The translations under genes were made by a program, and so were the position numbers. From assembly GCA_018697195.1 (NCBI GenBank), contig CM031879.1, positions 25,913,660 through 25,977,659 on the forward strand: DNA of 64,000 nucleotides, written 5' to 3'. Of this stretch, positions 24,501-37,336 are shown in pieces. Position 1 is the first letter of the stretch. The number at the start of each line of letters is the position of its first letter. The DNA is from Certhia americana (lineage: Eukaryota > Chordata > Aves > Passeriformes > Certhiidae). Under the pieces are notes generated by a model. That model was not told the origin of the DNA. It was given only the letters and a program-made list of their open reading frames with translations, and made no database searches.

Positions 24501-26100
24501 GCAATTGATATTCATGGGAGCAAAATTAGGCAGATATAACAGGCTTAGGAATATTCTACCAGTCTGATGGTTTCTCTTGTTTATATCAATACTGCTTTCT
24601 TGTCTAAGCTTTGTTTTATACAGTATTTTACAGTTGTGGCCAGTTGAGAAAGGGAAGATTTTATTTTAAGAGAGGAGACTGTACATTTCAATAACTGAAA
24701 CTACTTCTAGGTACTATATCATATATCCTTAACCAGAGGCTAAAAAGTAATCCTCTTCATAACAATTTCCAATTGCTCTTTAACTGATGGTTATATTCTC
24801 AATATCAGCAAATGGGCTTGTACAGTGTGCCTGCCAATAAAGGACAGAAATATTAGTCAACAGTTATCACCAGGAGTTATGCAGTTCATTTTGTACTGCT
24901 TTTAAAAACACTGTAAAGACAAAATCACAAAACACCAACTTTTTCTCAAGCTTTGTCTCATGCTTAAACTTCCTATTGGTGAGGTGTACTTTCCTATTCA
25001 TTAAAAGCAAATCCATTTGTATTTCCTTTTGCAAATCTACAATCTCACCTACTCCCGTTCTTTGAAAGCAAATGATCACACCCAGGCACCGAGCTATTGT
25101 AGATCATCTTTTAAAGAGCAAAGCAGGAGAATTCTCTTCTGTTATTGATACTTTGTATATTTATTTGTATGTGCTGCTGGGCTATAAGGAACTGTGAGAG
25201 GGCCCATGATTGTTTTATTTATTTGTACCATGGAAGGTTTTACTGCCACGCACCTTCTCTACTGCATTAAAGATGTTTACAGAGAGATCATACAAAATGT
25301 TATGAGACACTGAGAAAATGAGAATCAAGGTTATATTCAGTTCCATGATGGGAATGTGTGTCAGTATTTTTGCCTAGACTATTTGCCTTCATTGGCATTG
25401 ATAGAGACTCTCCACTTCTTAAGAGTATCCAATATTACTCAGACATCTTATGAGCTTACAGAATCCTTAAAAACACTTCATTAACTACATGATATTTGGG
25501 TCAATTACCAAGGCAGCTCTCTGAGTCTCATTCCTCTTTAGCTGAATGCTACTGCTCTGTCTCAAGGGCTGTAAAGTCTCTGGGATTGCAAATACAATAA
25601 TTATCAGCACTGAGTTTTGATTCATTGAACTCAAAGGATGGAATTTAACATTGACTGAGACTTAAACAAGTGCTGAGAAAAGTCAATTCCTTCACTGTTG
25701 TCACTATCGTCTGCAGAGGACACTGGAGAGTAATCAGCCCACGTATAAACACTCAGTACTGTCAACAGGAATATCACACACTTCTGAAGATCTTTGTTGC
25801 ATAACAGATTTTGACAGGAAAAAGCCTGGGGCATTGTTTTTCTTTGTTTAGAAATTCTTCCCTTTCCTCTGTCAGTAATCATCTACCTTCTACATAAGAG
25901 CCTTCTACCTTAAAATATAATCAGATAGATAAACTTCATAATTATTGCTTTAAACAACTAGTGAAAGCTCTAATTGAGAATTATAACTGAATTCTATGCA
26001 GGAACCAATACAAGCATATACATAGGTTTGGTTTCACAAACAGGCTTATGATTTGCCATCACCCCAGAATAAAAGGATATATATGTAATTTTCAACTGCA
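21563..26100. other. Long unique AT-rich stretch
   Basis: About 4.5 kb without a recognisable gene or repeat family. Local features are T-rich sequence at 21700-21950, a 13-T run near 22132-22144 and A/T low-complexity sequence at about 23815-23865. Confidence 0.5.
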
Positions 26101-26137
26101 GTAAACTAGGTCGGTTATTTTGACCGGCCTAGTTTAC
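26101..26137. repeat. 37-nt near-perfect hairpin (palindrome)
   Basis: The left arm begins GTAAACTAGG and the right arm ends CCTAGTTTAC, an exact 10-bp inverted repeat. Pairing continues inward through a G-U wobble, four Watson-Crick pairs (CGGT with ACCG) and a second wobble to a 5-nt loop, giving a 16-bp stem in 37 nt. It has two CpG sites in an AT-rich neighbourhood. It may be the core of a small palindromic DNA transposon (MITE) or a structured RNA. No TA or TTAA duplication flanks it, and I do not recognise the family. Confidence 0.85.
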
Positions 26138-27193
26138 AAAAGACCATTTTTGCTACACTAGTTCAAGGGGCTGAATTAAGCTTTATAGGAAATTTAATTT
26201 TTCAGTGGAAAAATATAAACTAGACATAAATCAGTCCTATATTTTTGTGCTTCAAACAACCAAAGATACAGTGACCATGTACCAGAGTAGCAGAGTCTCT
26301 TCCATTTCTGCAGAGGCCCCTTCTGAGAAGGTAATGAGAGTGATTAACTTCCAGCATAGGAGTTCAGAGTTGTCAAAACCCAGACCACTTGTCTATGAGC
26401 AGCTCTAACTTGCTCTTTAATCCATTGTGGGGGGGAAAATGAATTATGACATATTAAATTTGGCACAAGTTATTGTTTTTTTCTGAAATAATGAGATTTG
26501 CCATTGCATTGGAGATGCAGGTAGGAAGAGAGGTCATTCCAAGATTCCACAGTGTTTCCATGGGGCTGTGATGCTGCTCCTGTTCAAAATAGCTATCCAT
26601 GGAGAAGAGAGACTGTGAAAGAAAGTAAGGAAGGCTATAATTGTTAAAAGATGAGGGTCAAATAAATTAGGGGAAAACAATTATCCTATTTCTTCTTATG
26701 GATTTGCAGTATTTTTAGAGAACTGAAGAATATTTTAGTCCTTTTTTTGGGTATAATGTAATTAGAAGAGTGTGAAATACAATATTGCTTGTCTGTAGTC
26801 TAAACTACAGATTAGGACTGGTTTTTTTCATATCTCCAACACTGAGTTTCAAAAAATTTAGAGGAGATGAAGAAAAAAAATTAAAAATTGATACTTTTCT
26901 TCATAGCTGTAGTCTAAAGGATATGAAGCAATGAATATCAGAGATAGTATAAGTGAATATGAGCTGATAGTCATATCAAGAAAGAAAACATAGATAACTG
27001 TCAGAGACAATAAAAATGAATTAGCAAAGGAAAAATCACAATATCAGTTTAAAGAATGAACTGAGATAGATGTAAGAACACATTGAAACATAGCTACTTC
27101 ATTTTTCCCTGGAGTAAGACAAAAATCTCTTTCATATAGATAATCTTCTGAAAAAAACCCTACCGACCGCAGTTTTAGCTGATCTGTTTATAG
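26138..27193. other. Unique AT-rich sequence
   Basis: No gene, RNA or repeat family was recognised between the hairpin and the GATA microsatellite. Confidence 0.5.
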
Positions 27194-27227
27194 AGATAGA
27201 TAGATAGATAGACAGACAGATAGATAA
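27194..27227. repeat. GATA/GACA microsatellite
   Basis: An imperfect run of GATA units interrupted by GACA units. It is short and probably polymorphic. Confidence 0.85.
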
Positions 27228-27299
27228 TCAAGTCCAAAATTATATTTGGGACAATTAAGAAGGCAGCCTTTTGTTTGGTCAAAAACATCACCTTGTAAT

Positions 27300-27632
27300 T
27301 AAACCATAGCACTAAGTTCCACATCTAGTCACTTTTGGAGAACTTCCAAGGATGGTGATTCCACTACCTTCCTGGAGAGCCTGTTCCAATGTGTAACCAC
27401 ACATTCAGTGAAGAAATTCTTCCTGATCTCCAACCTGAACTTCTCCTAGTGCAGCTTGAGGTCATTTCCTCTAGTCCTTTCCTCTTGTTGCTGCTTGGCT
27501 GGGAAAAAAAGCAGATCCCTACATGGTTACAACCTCCTTTCAGGCAGTTGTAAAGAGAGATAAGGTCTCTCTTGAGCCTTCTCTTCCCCAGGCTAAAAAA
27601 TCCCAACTCTCTCAGCTGCTCCTCAGGTACAA
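27300..27632 (-). mobile_element. CR1 LINE 3' region fragment
   Basis: A clear CR1 match in minus orientation. Plus-strand blocks in order are GGATGGTGATTCCACTACC, CCTGTTCCAATG, CAGTGAAGAAATTCTTCCTG, GAGGTCATTTCCTCTAGTCC, CAACCTCCTTTCAGGCAGTT, GAGCCTTCTCTTCCCCAGGC and CTCAGCTGCTCCTCA. Together they are the reverse complement of the end of ORF2 and the 3' UTR. The last ~60 bp with the terminal octamers are absent, and the copy is 5' truncated near 27632. The 80-codon minus-strand frame inside is in the sense direction but corresponds to the non-coding end of CR1. Confidence 0.9.
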
Positions 27633-30298
27633 GTATAGATATACACCTGATCAGTTTGTTTACTGAGCATCTTGTTTTAAGTTCACCTGGTTAAAAGTTC
27701 AAGGCATTTTGAAAATTTTATTTGTTATACCATATGGCTAAATACACTTAAACTAAAAAGGGATTCTTTAACAGCTTTACCACATCAGAAATAAGCACAC
27801 CTCCCCCTGTGCTGCAGGGAGTACCAGATACGTTATGACAACCATTTTGATTTAAGTATTTAGACAAAATGTCAAAAGGATGCCATGCTGTATACTCAAG
27901 GAGAGAAAAATAACTGCTCAGTGCTTAAATATACGGCTCCTTGTATTTATGGGAGTTGAGAGACACAGGTTAGAGCTCCCTCTTTCAGAGGAAACCTTTA
28001 ATTTGACATCTCTGATAAATTCACTGTCCCATCTGGCTTATTACCTTTTCTTGGACAGCAGCCAGTACTCAATATTCAGAATAATAGAAAGGAAAAATCT
28101 TCCTGCTCTGCACAAGCAATTTCCTTACATTATAAGCTATAAAGTTTAATAACATTGCACTACTTTCTTAGCTTGTGCAGTTCAATGACAATGATCCTTT
28201 TCTTCCTCTGTTTAAATAATTAAAATTATCAAAATATATGAACCAGTAACTTTCAAAATTCTACTTCACAACTTTTTTTAATGAGTCATGTGCACCAATC
28301 TGAGATGACATGTAAAGTCACACTAGTGAAAAACTGAGTATCACAATCACATGGATAGAATTGCAAGTACAACAAAAGCTTTGAATGGGATCAAGTCTTA
28401 GTCATGTCTGATCTACCTACCTTCCTTCCTTATGGGCCTGCCACATTCTCTCGGCATTTTCAGATATTGTTCTCTTTAGTCCCAAACTTTGTTGGACTTT
28501 CTCTGTGTTCAATCATCTACAGAAATGCTTATTCTGGGAATTCTAATATCTGAATTTCAAATATGATCCAAGCCTAGGTGGGATCACTGAATTGCCTGGC
28601 CTGAAGAAGTATCATCTTCATTCATTTTGCTAAACTAAATTTAAAAAAAAAAAACAAGAACAGATCAGAAGTAGTAAAAGGAGTGGAGAATATGACTAAT
28701 GTCCTTTTGAGAAACTGAGCTCATGGTTAATTTACCTATGCATTTTATGCTTAAAGCTGGTTTAAATTTAAACCTATTTAAAATTGTCCTTGGGGTAGAA
28801 AATAAAACCTTCTTTGAGTACCATCCTTAATGAAATCAGTCCATAAATTATCTCAGCCCATAATTCCTTTTCTCTTCCTAATCACATCATTCACCCTCAC
28901 AAATTGTTGTTCCCTTGGTCTTCTCCAAACACCACTGTTTTTGTCGATGACTTTAACTCTCCTCCTGTGACATCACTCCCCACTTCATGCCTTTGCCACA
29001 TTATGTTTCCTGATCTCCCACTTTCCCCTTCTTTTTACCCCTCTCCCCTCCTTTACTGATGGACCTGTTAATTCCCTTTGTGCATTAACTCTTCCCCTTG
29101 ACTCTTCCAGTTATTTTTTCTATTACAATATTTCTTTTGTTATTTTTAAATGTGGCTCACCTTTTACATTATTTCCTCCATTCCTACTCCTAAATTAGGA
29201 AATATTTATGACAGAAGTTCTGAGATCAGATGAGTTCATTTTTTCCTCCTTTAATTTTGCAACCTAAATTTTTCATATCTGTTCCACAAGGTTGTCCTTC
29301 TGCTTGTCTTTCAGGTCAATAGTCTTTGACTCAAGCTTCAGTGACAATTCAAACTTTCAGACTATAAATTTTACACATTCTTTTATCTCTAGGATCTCTC
29401 TAGTCTACACAGAAACCCACTTTGTCATACAGCCCATATTCTCCTCCCAGTATGTGGAGCAATATTGCTCCAAAGATGATAAATAAATTCATCTCTCCCT
29501 TTGAGTCCTCCTATTACTTGTCCCTTCTTCATGTCAAACACAAGTTGATAGTCTTAACTGTCAAAATCCTAGCTGTACTCTCACTCTACAAACTCTGGCT
29601 TGAAATAACATTGTCAGCCCTCCATCTGACAGTTTCATTACATTTTGGAACAGACACTGCTGAAATTTTACATGTTTCTCTTCACATGTGGAGAGCCATG
29701 CATGAAGATGTTTCATCATTTTTCTCAATCAGCAGTTTGTTTCATCCCACACTGATCTATCCACATCAGCTAAATTTTCTATTGCATTTCAATTGAAAGT
29801 TATTTGAAACAAGATCTACCATTGTAACCTTATATATTTTACCCACATAGCACCTTGAATGAGTTTCTGGGTACTATGATAATACAAACAATTTTAGTAA
29901 TAGAAACAAGTACTCAGGAAGTTTTTACTGCAATTAAAACCAAATAAAGGATGATATGGGATTTTTGAAGTATGTATCAAGGAAGGAAATATGATACGGC
30001 CACACCATCCTGCTAGGAACACACAGGGCAGAGCACAGGTACAACGCTTCCTGCAGACCAAACTGTGAATTTGGGACTCAGTGTTTTCAGCAGAGAGAGT
30101 GCAGCATGTGCTTCCACCTCCTTTTCTCAATATCAAAAGCAATAAGCTATTTCCCACTTTTGCTGTCAGTACAATGCCACTCCTCACAGCAATCCCTGTA
30201 GCTGGGGCAAATCACAGCTTTTTGCTATGTGTGTTCCTGCCTCTTCCTTCCCAGAATTCTCTCATCCCTTTGTATATCTCTGCTCTGACAGGTGCAAG
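27633..30298. other. Unique sequence including a pyrimidine-rich block
   Basis: No gene was recognised. About 28840-29480 of the plus strand is strikingly rich in C and T, with many CTCC and TTCC runs, and holds overlapping chance frames continuing to 29796. Its origin is unknown. Confidence 0.45.
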
Positions 30299-30329
30299 TT
30301 AGTCCAAAGCTATTAGTGATTTGGACTAA
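30299..30329. repeat. Short inverted repeat
   Basis: TTAGTCCAAA at 30299-30308 and TTTGGACTAA at 30320-30329 are exact reverse complements separated by 11 nt. It is a modest hairpin, probably chance or a remnant. Confidence 0.7.
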
Positions 30330-32884
30330 TGACTAAACAGAATGCACACACTTTTCTTAATGATTATACAGATTTAGAATATTAATTAGTTTGGATATAT
30401 ATACACAAGTAAATCATAAAATTATTCCCAGAAATATGCAACTCCCTAGCTGTCTCAATTCATCCAATGTCAAAAAGCAATTACTCCCTACAGCCTTTGA
30501 AAAGCACTTTATCTTTCTTCGAAGATGTCATCAGAAAAGATCCAGCTGCTTTAATTGTCTAGAAGTGAGCTGCTGGCACCTCTGAGTCAAAATCTCTGTA
30601 GGATACAATACACAGGCATTCTCAATGTGAATTCAGTGTGCAGTCAAGTGACTGCATATTAAAATGTCTTTGTAGAACTGTGTGGTCACTCAAATATAAA
30701 TCAGAACTGTGATTGCTAAGTTTTATTACAGTGTGTCAGGATTACTACAGGAAGCAAGCTTCTAGTCCTCTACCTTTGTGAAAGTGCTGGCAACCTTTCC
30801 CTCCTGTTGTCATCCAACAGTGCTTACTGAGCTGTACCACAATCAAAGTGATACTTTACATGTAGAGTACACTAAGAGTTAATTCAACTATATAGCTTTC
30901 TTCAGAGAAGAATGCACTCAAATCTATCCATGTAATGAAGATTTTGTATTATACAATATTACAGAGCTATCCTCTTTATAACAATGAACTATCAAAAATA
31001 AATCTCTCAGCTCTCTTATTTAATTCAAGCTGGGAGAAAGAATGAAGATGAGATAGGAAAGAACAGTAGCTGTAGAAATGAAATCAGTTTGGTACTGCTG
31101 AAAGATCATTAAAGGGAGCAATATGGAATAAATTAATTGTCCTATAGCTGATATCATGGCAGATTTTGGCACTTACCTGAAGCCTGCAGAGACCACTCCA
31201 GGACTATAGGAACACTATATTATATCCAAGGCCCTTGTACTTAATTTTGTTGTCATTCTATGCAGTCAGGACACGAATGCATGTTTCAGGAAATAAAATA
31301 TGAAATATTCTAGTGTCAAAGCCTAGGCTATAAACTATAATTCCTACTTTAGCTGCTCAGAATGCTCAAAAAGGAAAGTTCAACATTCTTTGTTGCTGGA
31401 GTACTTGGGGTACTTTTCATGTGAAAGTATAAAGTTTAATTTTCAACTGCGTACTAACTTACTTGTTTGCTAGATGAAGTGATACAGATAATATCCAAAT
31501 AACTTGGGGATTCCAGATAGCATCAGATTTACTTACCATCTTTTTGCTCCCAGACAATGACAATACAACAGAGAATGCAGGTACTGTATAAAATTCAGTA
31601 TTTCTTTCCTGTGATCTGAAAGATTTAGCTCTTGGAATATTTTAATTTTAATTCATTTGCAGAGACAGGAGACTGATCCTCTTTCTCTATATCAGTGATT
31701 ATGGTGTGAACAGGGAAAAAGACTTTATCTCATTCACAGTAACCAATTCAAGAATGCTGAACACAATGGGGTCCTACAATAACTTCCTGAATCCTCAGTA
31801 TATTTCTGCATATTCTTAACTTAAGCACATAGATTTCTCATTTGTAGGAGGAATGAGTCTTATTCTGAGACAAAAAGTAAAAAAAACCCTACATAAAAAA
31901 AAATTATGTAAAAAAGAATCAAATTTTTTAATCCTGTTCTTTATGCTGTCACTGTACCCTTTGAAAATTGAAACGAGAAAGAAAATTAAAAGAATTGCAG
32001 AAATTACCTTTCTTAAATTCTTCATTAACAGTGTTTTAGTAAATTAAAGTGGAATTGGATTGTATCTGAGATTCTTGAAGGAATACAAAGAGCCATCACA
32101 ATCTTTACCAGGCAGTAGATTTAAAGGTAAAAGCTACTTTTAGCAATAATAAGTAAAAACAAACAATTGTGATTATTTCCCTGGGATCGCCAAGAAAGGA
32201 AAACTGCAAGGATCAGAGTTTGCTCTTAACAGCTTATTGGTCTGCAGAATGTTCCTTTCTTAAGATGAAAGAAAAAAACATATATATGCAGAGACACGTA
32301 CCATATTCTCCAAAAACACAGTTTCCTATCTGGATTTATGGGAGGTTTTATGACAGATAATTACAAGCCTGCATGTTACAGGTCAAATTCTACCCTCCAA
32401 AGTTGTAATACCCAGACCATGCCGATGCTTTGATAGCTTTCTACATCCATTCAAGAAGACAAAATTTCACCAAATAGCTTCCACCTATGGTGCAGGCTTG
32501 GATGGCTCATTTCCTTCATCAGCCCTTTGGATAAAACAAGATAGACTTGTCCAAGTATTTGAAAATACAGTATATGTGTCTATAATTGCACACCTAAATG
32601 TTCTGCCATGTAGATCAGCTGTTCCCTCTGCACAGGAATATTTCTCAGGAAGTCCATAATGCATACCAGAGCACTCCTCTTTGGAAAACTTCCTTTGGAA
32701 GCATCTATGGATTTTAACCAGAGACAAGCTGAAGAAAGTGTCAGAAATTGGCAAAGATGTACCAAGTGCTTTGCTGCCAAAATCCAGTCACTGTGATGTC
32801 ACATCACTTTCTGCTTTTAAAGTTGTATTCTAATCCATTTTCAGCATTGAACACACATTTGCTAAGCCAGAAAACTGGAATGTG
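30330..32884. other. Unique AT-rich sequence
   Basis: No gene or repeat family was recognised. Minus-strand frames at 32485-32780 (89 and 66 codons) overlap in different phases and show no domain. Confidence 0.5.
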
Positions 32885-33085
32885 TAAGAGAATGGGAAGA
32901 GTAAAAATGAGAGAACTCATAGTTTAATAGGTAAAGTAGAAGTTGTGCACACAAGCAAAAGAAAAATAAGAGCACTTCCCATGGGCAGGCAGGTGTTCAG
33001 CCATCCCTAGGACAGCAGGGCTCCATCACACATAACACTGTGATTACCTCTATCCCAGCCAAAATCAGCACTGTAACAAGGAGCT
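32885..33085 (-). mobile_element. ERVL-type LTR with internal deletion
   Basis: Minus-strand reading gives, in order, blocks recognisable from a very common bird ERVL LTR: TTTTGGCTGGGATAGAGGTA near the 5' end, GTGATGGAGCCCTGCTGTCC, GGCTGAACACCTGCCTGCCC, ATGGGAAGTG, and then the U5 side CTTTACCTATTAAACTATGA and TTTTTACTCTTCCCATTCTC. The first two blocks are separated in the family by several hundred bases of U3 but here almost touch near 33045, so most of U3 is deleted. Boundaries are approximate. No reliable target-site duplication was found. Confidence 0.65.
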
Positions 33086-34803
33086 TCTTTCTTCATTGAA
33101 AAGAAAGTTATGAACAAATCAGGTGGAAGGCACGTCTCCCATAGTTCATTCCCTCCCTACACTGTGCAGCACGAGGGACGGGAGCAGCTTGGCAGGACAA
33201 GAACCATGGAAGTCTCCTGGTGAGGGGCAGGTAGGAAATTAAGATATAAAGAAAGCTTTCAACAGACCAAGAGTATGTACCATAAGAAGTTTTCTGATGT
33301 TGATATCTCATGAGTACCAAAACACAAAACTATCTGGAAAATAAAAATGCCTATTTCGCTTTAAAAATAAAAGAACAGTGGAAATCCTCCCTTCATTTAA
33401 TTAGATTAGAGAAGGAAACCCAAAAATTACTCCTTGAGGCTAATACCCTCAATTGAAAGGTAAGAAGAACAAAAGCCTTAAGCATCAAGGTGTGTTTACC
33501 AAATGTGTCTAAGCACTCTGCAGACTTTGAAATTAGCTATTCAGGTGGATTATGTGCTAGTAAATAAATTGCACTGAGTTCCATATAATATTGCTTTGCC
33601 TTTACCTGCCAAAATCCATAGCACCAACAGATCTTTCCAAGAGTACATATTACCTTCATTATCCCATCTGATCCTACTGCAATACCATCACCCTGCTGTG
33701 AATATCATTTTCAAATTGAGAGTCACTACAAAATATTTTCACAGAAAAGAAAATACTGTACAAACATCTGAAAATATATCAGCTTAACTATAAGTGTAGT
33801 ACAGTACTTATTAAACCCATCAGGAAATTTAAGGAAAATCCAGCAATGATTTTCAGTTCTGTTTCCAGATAAGAAAGTCTCTAGATACTAGGACATTATT
33901 CAGTCAGTATATGGAGACCCTGGGGACCTAATTACCTCAGTACCCAATACCTGTTGCCAAGAGCAAGACAGTACATAATCCAAGTGTGTGCAGAGCAGAC
34001 TTCTTGCTTACAGTCTTTACAGTTACTAATACCTTTAGGAAAGCCTGTTTTTACTGGAACAATAGAACTGATTTTTGGAATACTACTTTAGAAGGGATTC
34101 TGTTTCATAAGCAGTGTTATAAAAGTCAAAATAAATATGAAGGACATCTTCCAGAAGGAAACACAGGAAGAATTACATGCAATTCTTGGATAGCTTGACT
34201 ATTAACAGGTCCCTATTTCTATTATGGTTTTTAATAATTTGCCACAAAAATCAAAGAGAATGCTGTGCTGTATCTCAGAAGTTTCTCTGCTTGGTAAGTA
34301 ATTGTAGTTTGGCTTTCCAGCCAGCATCTGGGGACATTGTGCTGCTATAACACATTCAGGGAGTAGGAATTGGCAGGCAGTTTACTGGCAGCAAAGAATC
34401 TAACAGATCATTGACTTTATTCCCTTTTATCCAAAATCAGTTATAAATTTGAAACACATAAGTTGAAAAATGTGCTATATTTAGAACACAGGTCGTTCTG
34501 CATGTTTATTCTATATTCCCTCTTCTCACAGCTTTCAAAATGAATTAAAAGAAATATTGGTCTGAAAATTAGCTATTTACTTTGGTACCAGTTAAAAGGT
34601 ACAACATGAAGTAACCCAATGTAATATGTATTCAATATGTATGCTTTATTGGGCCAAAAAAATACTAGTGGAAATGATGCTTAAGCTTTAGCTTTTATAT
34701 TTTTCAGATTCTGTACTGCACTGTTGTGTGACTCTGAACTTCATATAAAGCATTAGCAAGTTCTCTTCACAGTTTAGTTAGACAAAACAATCCTTTTCCA
34801 GCC
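33086..34803. other. Unique sequence
   Basis: The part up to about 33240 is GC-richer and might be further LTR-related DNA, but I cannot place it. No gene was recognised. Confidence 0.45.
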
Positions 34804-35130
34804 TGAGAACCAAGGACACCGTTGCAGCTTCAGGCCCAAAAGTATAAACAACAGTGAATTCAGGAGAGCAATCTGGGAGGATGGGACTTCATAACCTGAA
34901 GCTGTAATTGGACAATTAACTCAAATATGTAAATGAACCAAGACTTATAAATGTGTGAAAACTCATGACTCAGAGTCCATCTTGGGTTCATTGTGGGTCC
35001 ATCCTGTGTGTAGCCTTGGTCAGGCTCTTGTACTGCCCAAGGTGTATCCTTTGAAGGCCTTTTAATAAATACCTACTTTATTCCTTTAGCTCTGTCTAGC
35101 CTCTGTTCCAGGTAGCCTCTCTAGGCATCA
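34804..35130 (+). mobile_element. Solo LTR (avian ERV)
   Basis: An LTR-like segment in plus orientation that begins TGAGAACCAAGGACACC and ends GGCATCA. It has a TATA-like TATAAAT at 34946-34952 and a polyadenylation signal AATAAA at 35064-35069 within TTTTAATAAATACCTAC, followed by a U5-like CTCTGTCTAGCCTCTGTTCC. This arrangement and wording match a bird LTR family. No flanking duplication could be read at these ends, so the limits may be off by a few bases. No internal viral genes adjoin it. Confidence 0.7.
35064..35069 (+). terminator. LTR polyadenylation signal (AATAAA)
   Basis: A canonical hexamer about 110 bp downstream of the TATA-like element in the solo LTR, as expected at the R/U5 end. 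Confidence 0.6.
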
Positions 35131-37336
35131 GAAATAGGCATGTATTTTTGAATCACTCTTTACAGTTATTAAAAAAATGACAAAACAATGTTGTTCTGAG
35201 ATAATACCTGAATCCATAGGCTGGATTTAAAGTAACTATCTGTAATGCAGAACTCACAGCTTTATCCAACCATTGACCTGAAGTCAACAAATTACCTTCT
35301 CAACAATGAAGGATTATGCTTTTTTCCCCTGTGTGTGTCTAGTATTTACAGAGGTAAAATACTGGACAAACAAACAAACCCAGAAAACTAACACCAAACA
35401 GACAGTTTTTTGATACTTCTGATATATGGATTGAAGTTCCTTTCTTCCTACCAATTGCATCTGGTTGGGATTTTTTTCCCAAAAAGCTGAGAAGTTAAGA
35501 ATTCATTTCATCCTTCACTCTGACTTGATAATGTAGGTGAGTATTGCTTGTTTAGGCCTCTTTCAAGAAACTATCCATATTATTTAACAAGTAACCAAGA
35601 AGTAAAGCAAGTTTACGGTTTAACAAAGTTCTAACACATTTATGTTAATTTCTATTTACCAGATCACGCAGGGACATGATAAAATGTAACTACTTAAGAA
35701 CAAAAAATTATAGATTGCCTATTCCATTTAAATGGTCATATAAGTGCATCTAACACCAGTACGCCATTGCAACTCAAATCAAAAGGTAAACAAGAATATT
35801 TCACCAGTCCCCTAGAAAGTGATATCAAATAAATTCTTTATAATCTCTCTTGTATCATGTACAAAACTTGGTTTATTCAAAAATAAAATCTTCAAATTTA
35901 TTTCCATATAAATGAAGTCTTTCATGTGAACCTCTCTACAATGTGGCTTCCAACAGCAGTTGAAATCTTTTTTTAGTGCCTGTACTCAAGTTCTTTTCTT
36001 TTATAGCTCAGTTTTTGACTTGAATGCTTTTGCCAGTGAAAAGCTCTCTCTTTTTATCAAGGAGGTCTGCCATCTGTGGGCTAAATTAGATCAGTGGAGC
36101 AAAGGTGAAGCACATCTGTAGTAAGAAAATCTCCCCTTTTCTAAAGGAGGGTTTTTATACAAAATGCAAAGTCACCTCCTTCCCTGTACAGTGATCTGGT
36201 AGCATTGTCCTAATGTGGCCCAGGAATGGGTAGCACCAGAGGTGAAGCGAATTGTTCTGAACCAACCTAATTCTTCCTGAATCTTTCTTATCCTGAGAAG
36301 ACATCAGGAAGATAGTTAGTAGTTTCCAAGCTTAGCATCCTTTGAAAAAAAAATTGTTTTAGCCAGTGATTACAAAGATTTTACTAAATGCGTTTTTGTA
36401 CAAATCTGATCTCAATACCACAGAGGAGCAGCTTTTTCCTCTATATGAGAAGAAAACTGATACTATCTATTTCATCTTGAAAACTATAGCCCACATCTCA
36501 GGAGTTTATGACTGTGTCTCTGATGTGGGAAAATATGATGTAACTACATGGCCTTTTCATTAAAATAATATGTTCTCATGTTATTCTAAATGACATTTGA
36601 ACTTTTTCCTTGAAAGAAGTTTTGTCATTCTCTAAGGGTTTCTGTTTACAATCAACATATCTGTTATCTGATCACACCTGAAGGTCTTTACAGCGTAAGT
36701 CAAAAGAGCTATCTATGTCTGTGCCAAGGTCACTGTTGCTGTCTGGTTTCTTGCCAGCATCATTTTCTCTTCACTATTTTCCCCACAGCTTGTCTGTTAC
36801 AGAAGATGGATGCATCCAGTTTGCCTGAACATATTTCTTCAAGCCTGATGAGACCACACTAGACTGTTCTTAAGGAGCAGAGTGTCTACTAGGCCGCTTG
36901 TAATGGCAGTGTTTTTACAAGAAGTACAAAGCAGGTTAGACAGGGGCTCATTCCCTAAAGAGACATAGCCAGTCACCTTCTAACAGACATGTAACTCACT
37001 AATCTGTCACAGAATAGACATTGCTGGGAGCTTCCAGGCTTTGGCTCTATTATATCTTGAAACCCAAGAGAATTGGGGTCACAGGAGGGGATAGTGATTC
37101 TCTAAGCACAAATATTCTCTCTAGACAGTTCTGTATCATTCAAGGCAGACATCTTTCAGAGAGAAAAAACGTTTGGAAGATTCAATGAAGCTACTGCAGA
37201 AATTGAGCTAAGACCTGGTTGGCTCCCATTTGCACCTGCCTCCACACAGATTAAGAGGATCCTGAGTAAACCTGTAGCCTCCCTAACCTTCAAATTCTTA
37301 ACCAATGTATGGGGATGTAAAAAGAGAAACAGTAAA
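35131..37336. other. Unique AT-rich sequence
   Basis: About 2.2 kb with no recognised gene, RNA or repeat family. Confidence 0.5.

Noticed and set aside
32485..32780. Two overlapping minus-strand frames (89 and 66 codons)
   Set aside because: Different phases of one stretch, with no motif, splice pattern or promoter to choose between them.
34799..35135. Target-site duplication for the LTR at 34.8 kb
   Set aside because: The bases beside TGAGAACC and GGCATCA (CAGCC and GAAAT) do not match, and shifting the ends a few bases did not give a convincing pair.
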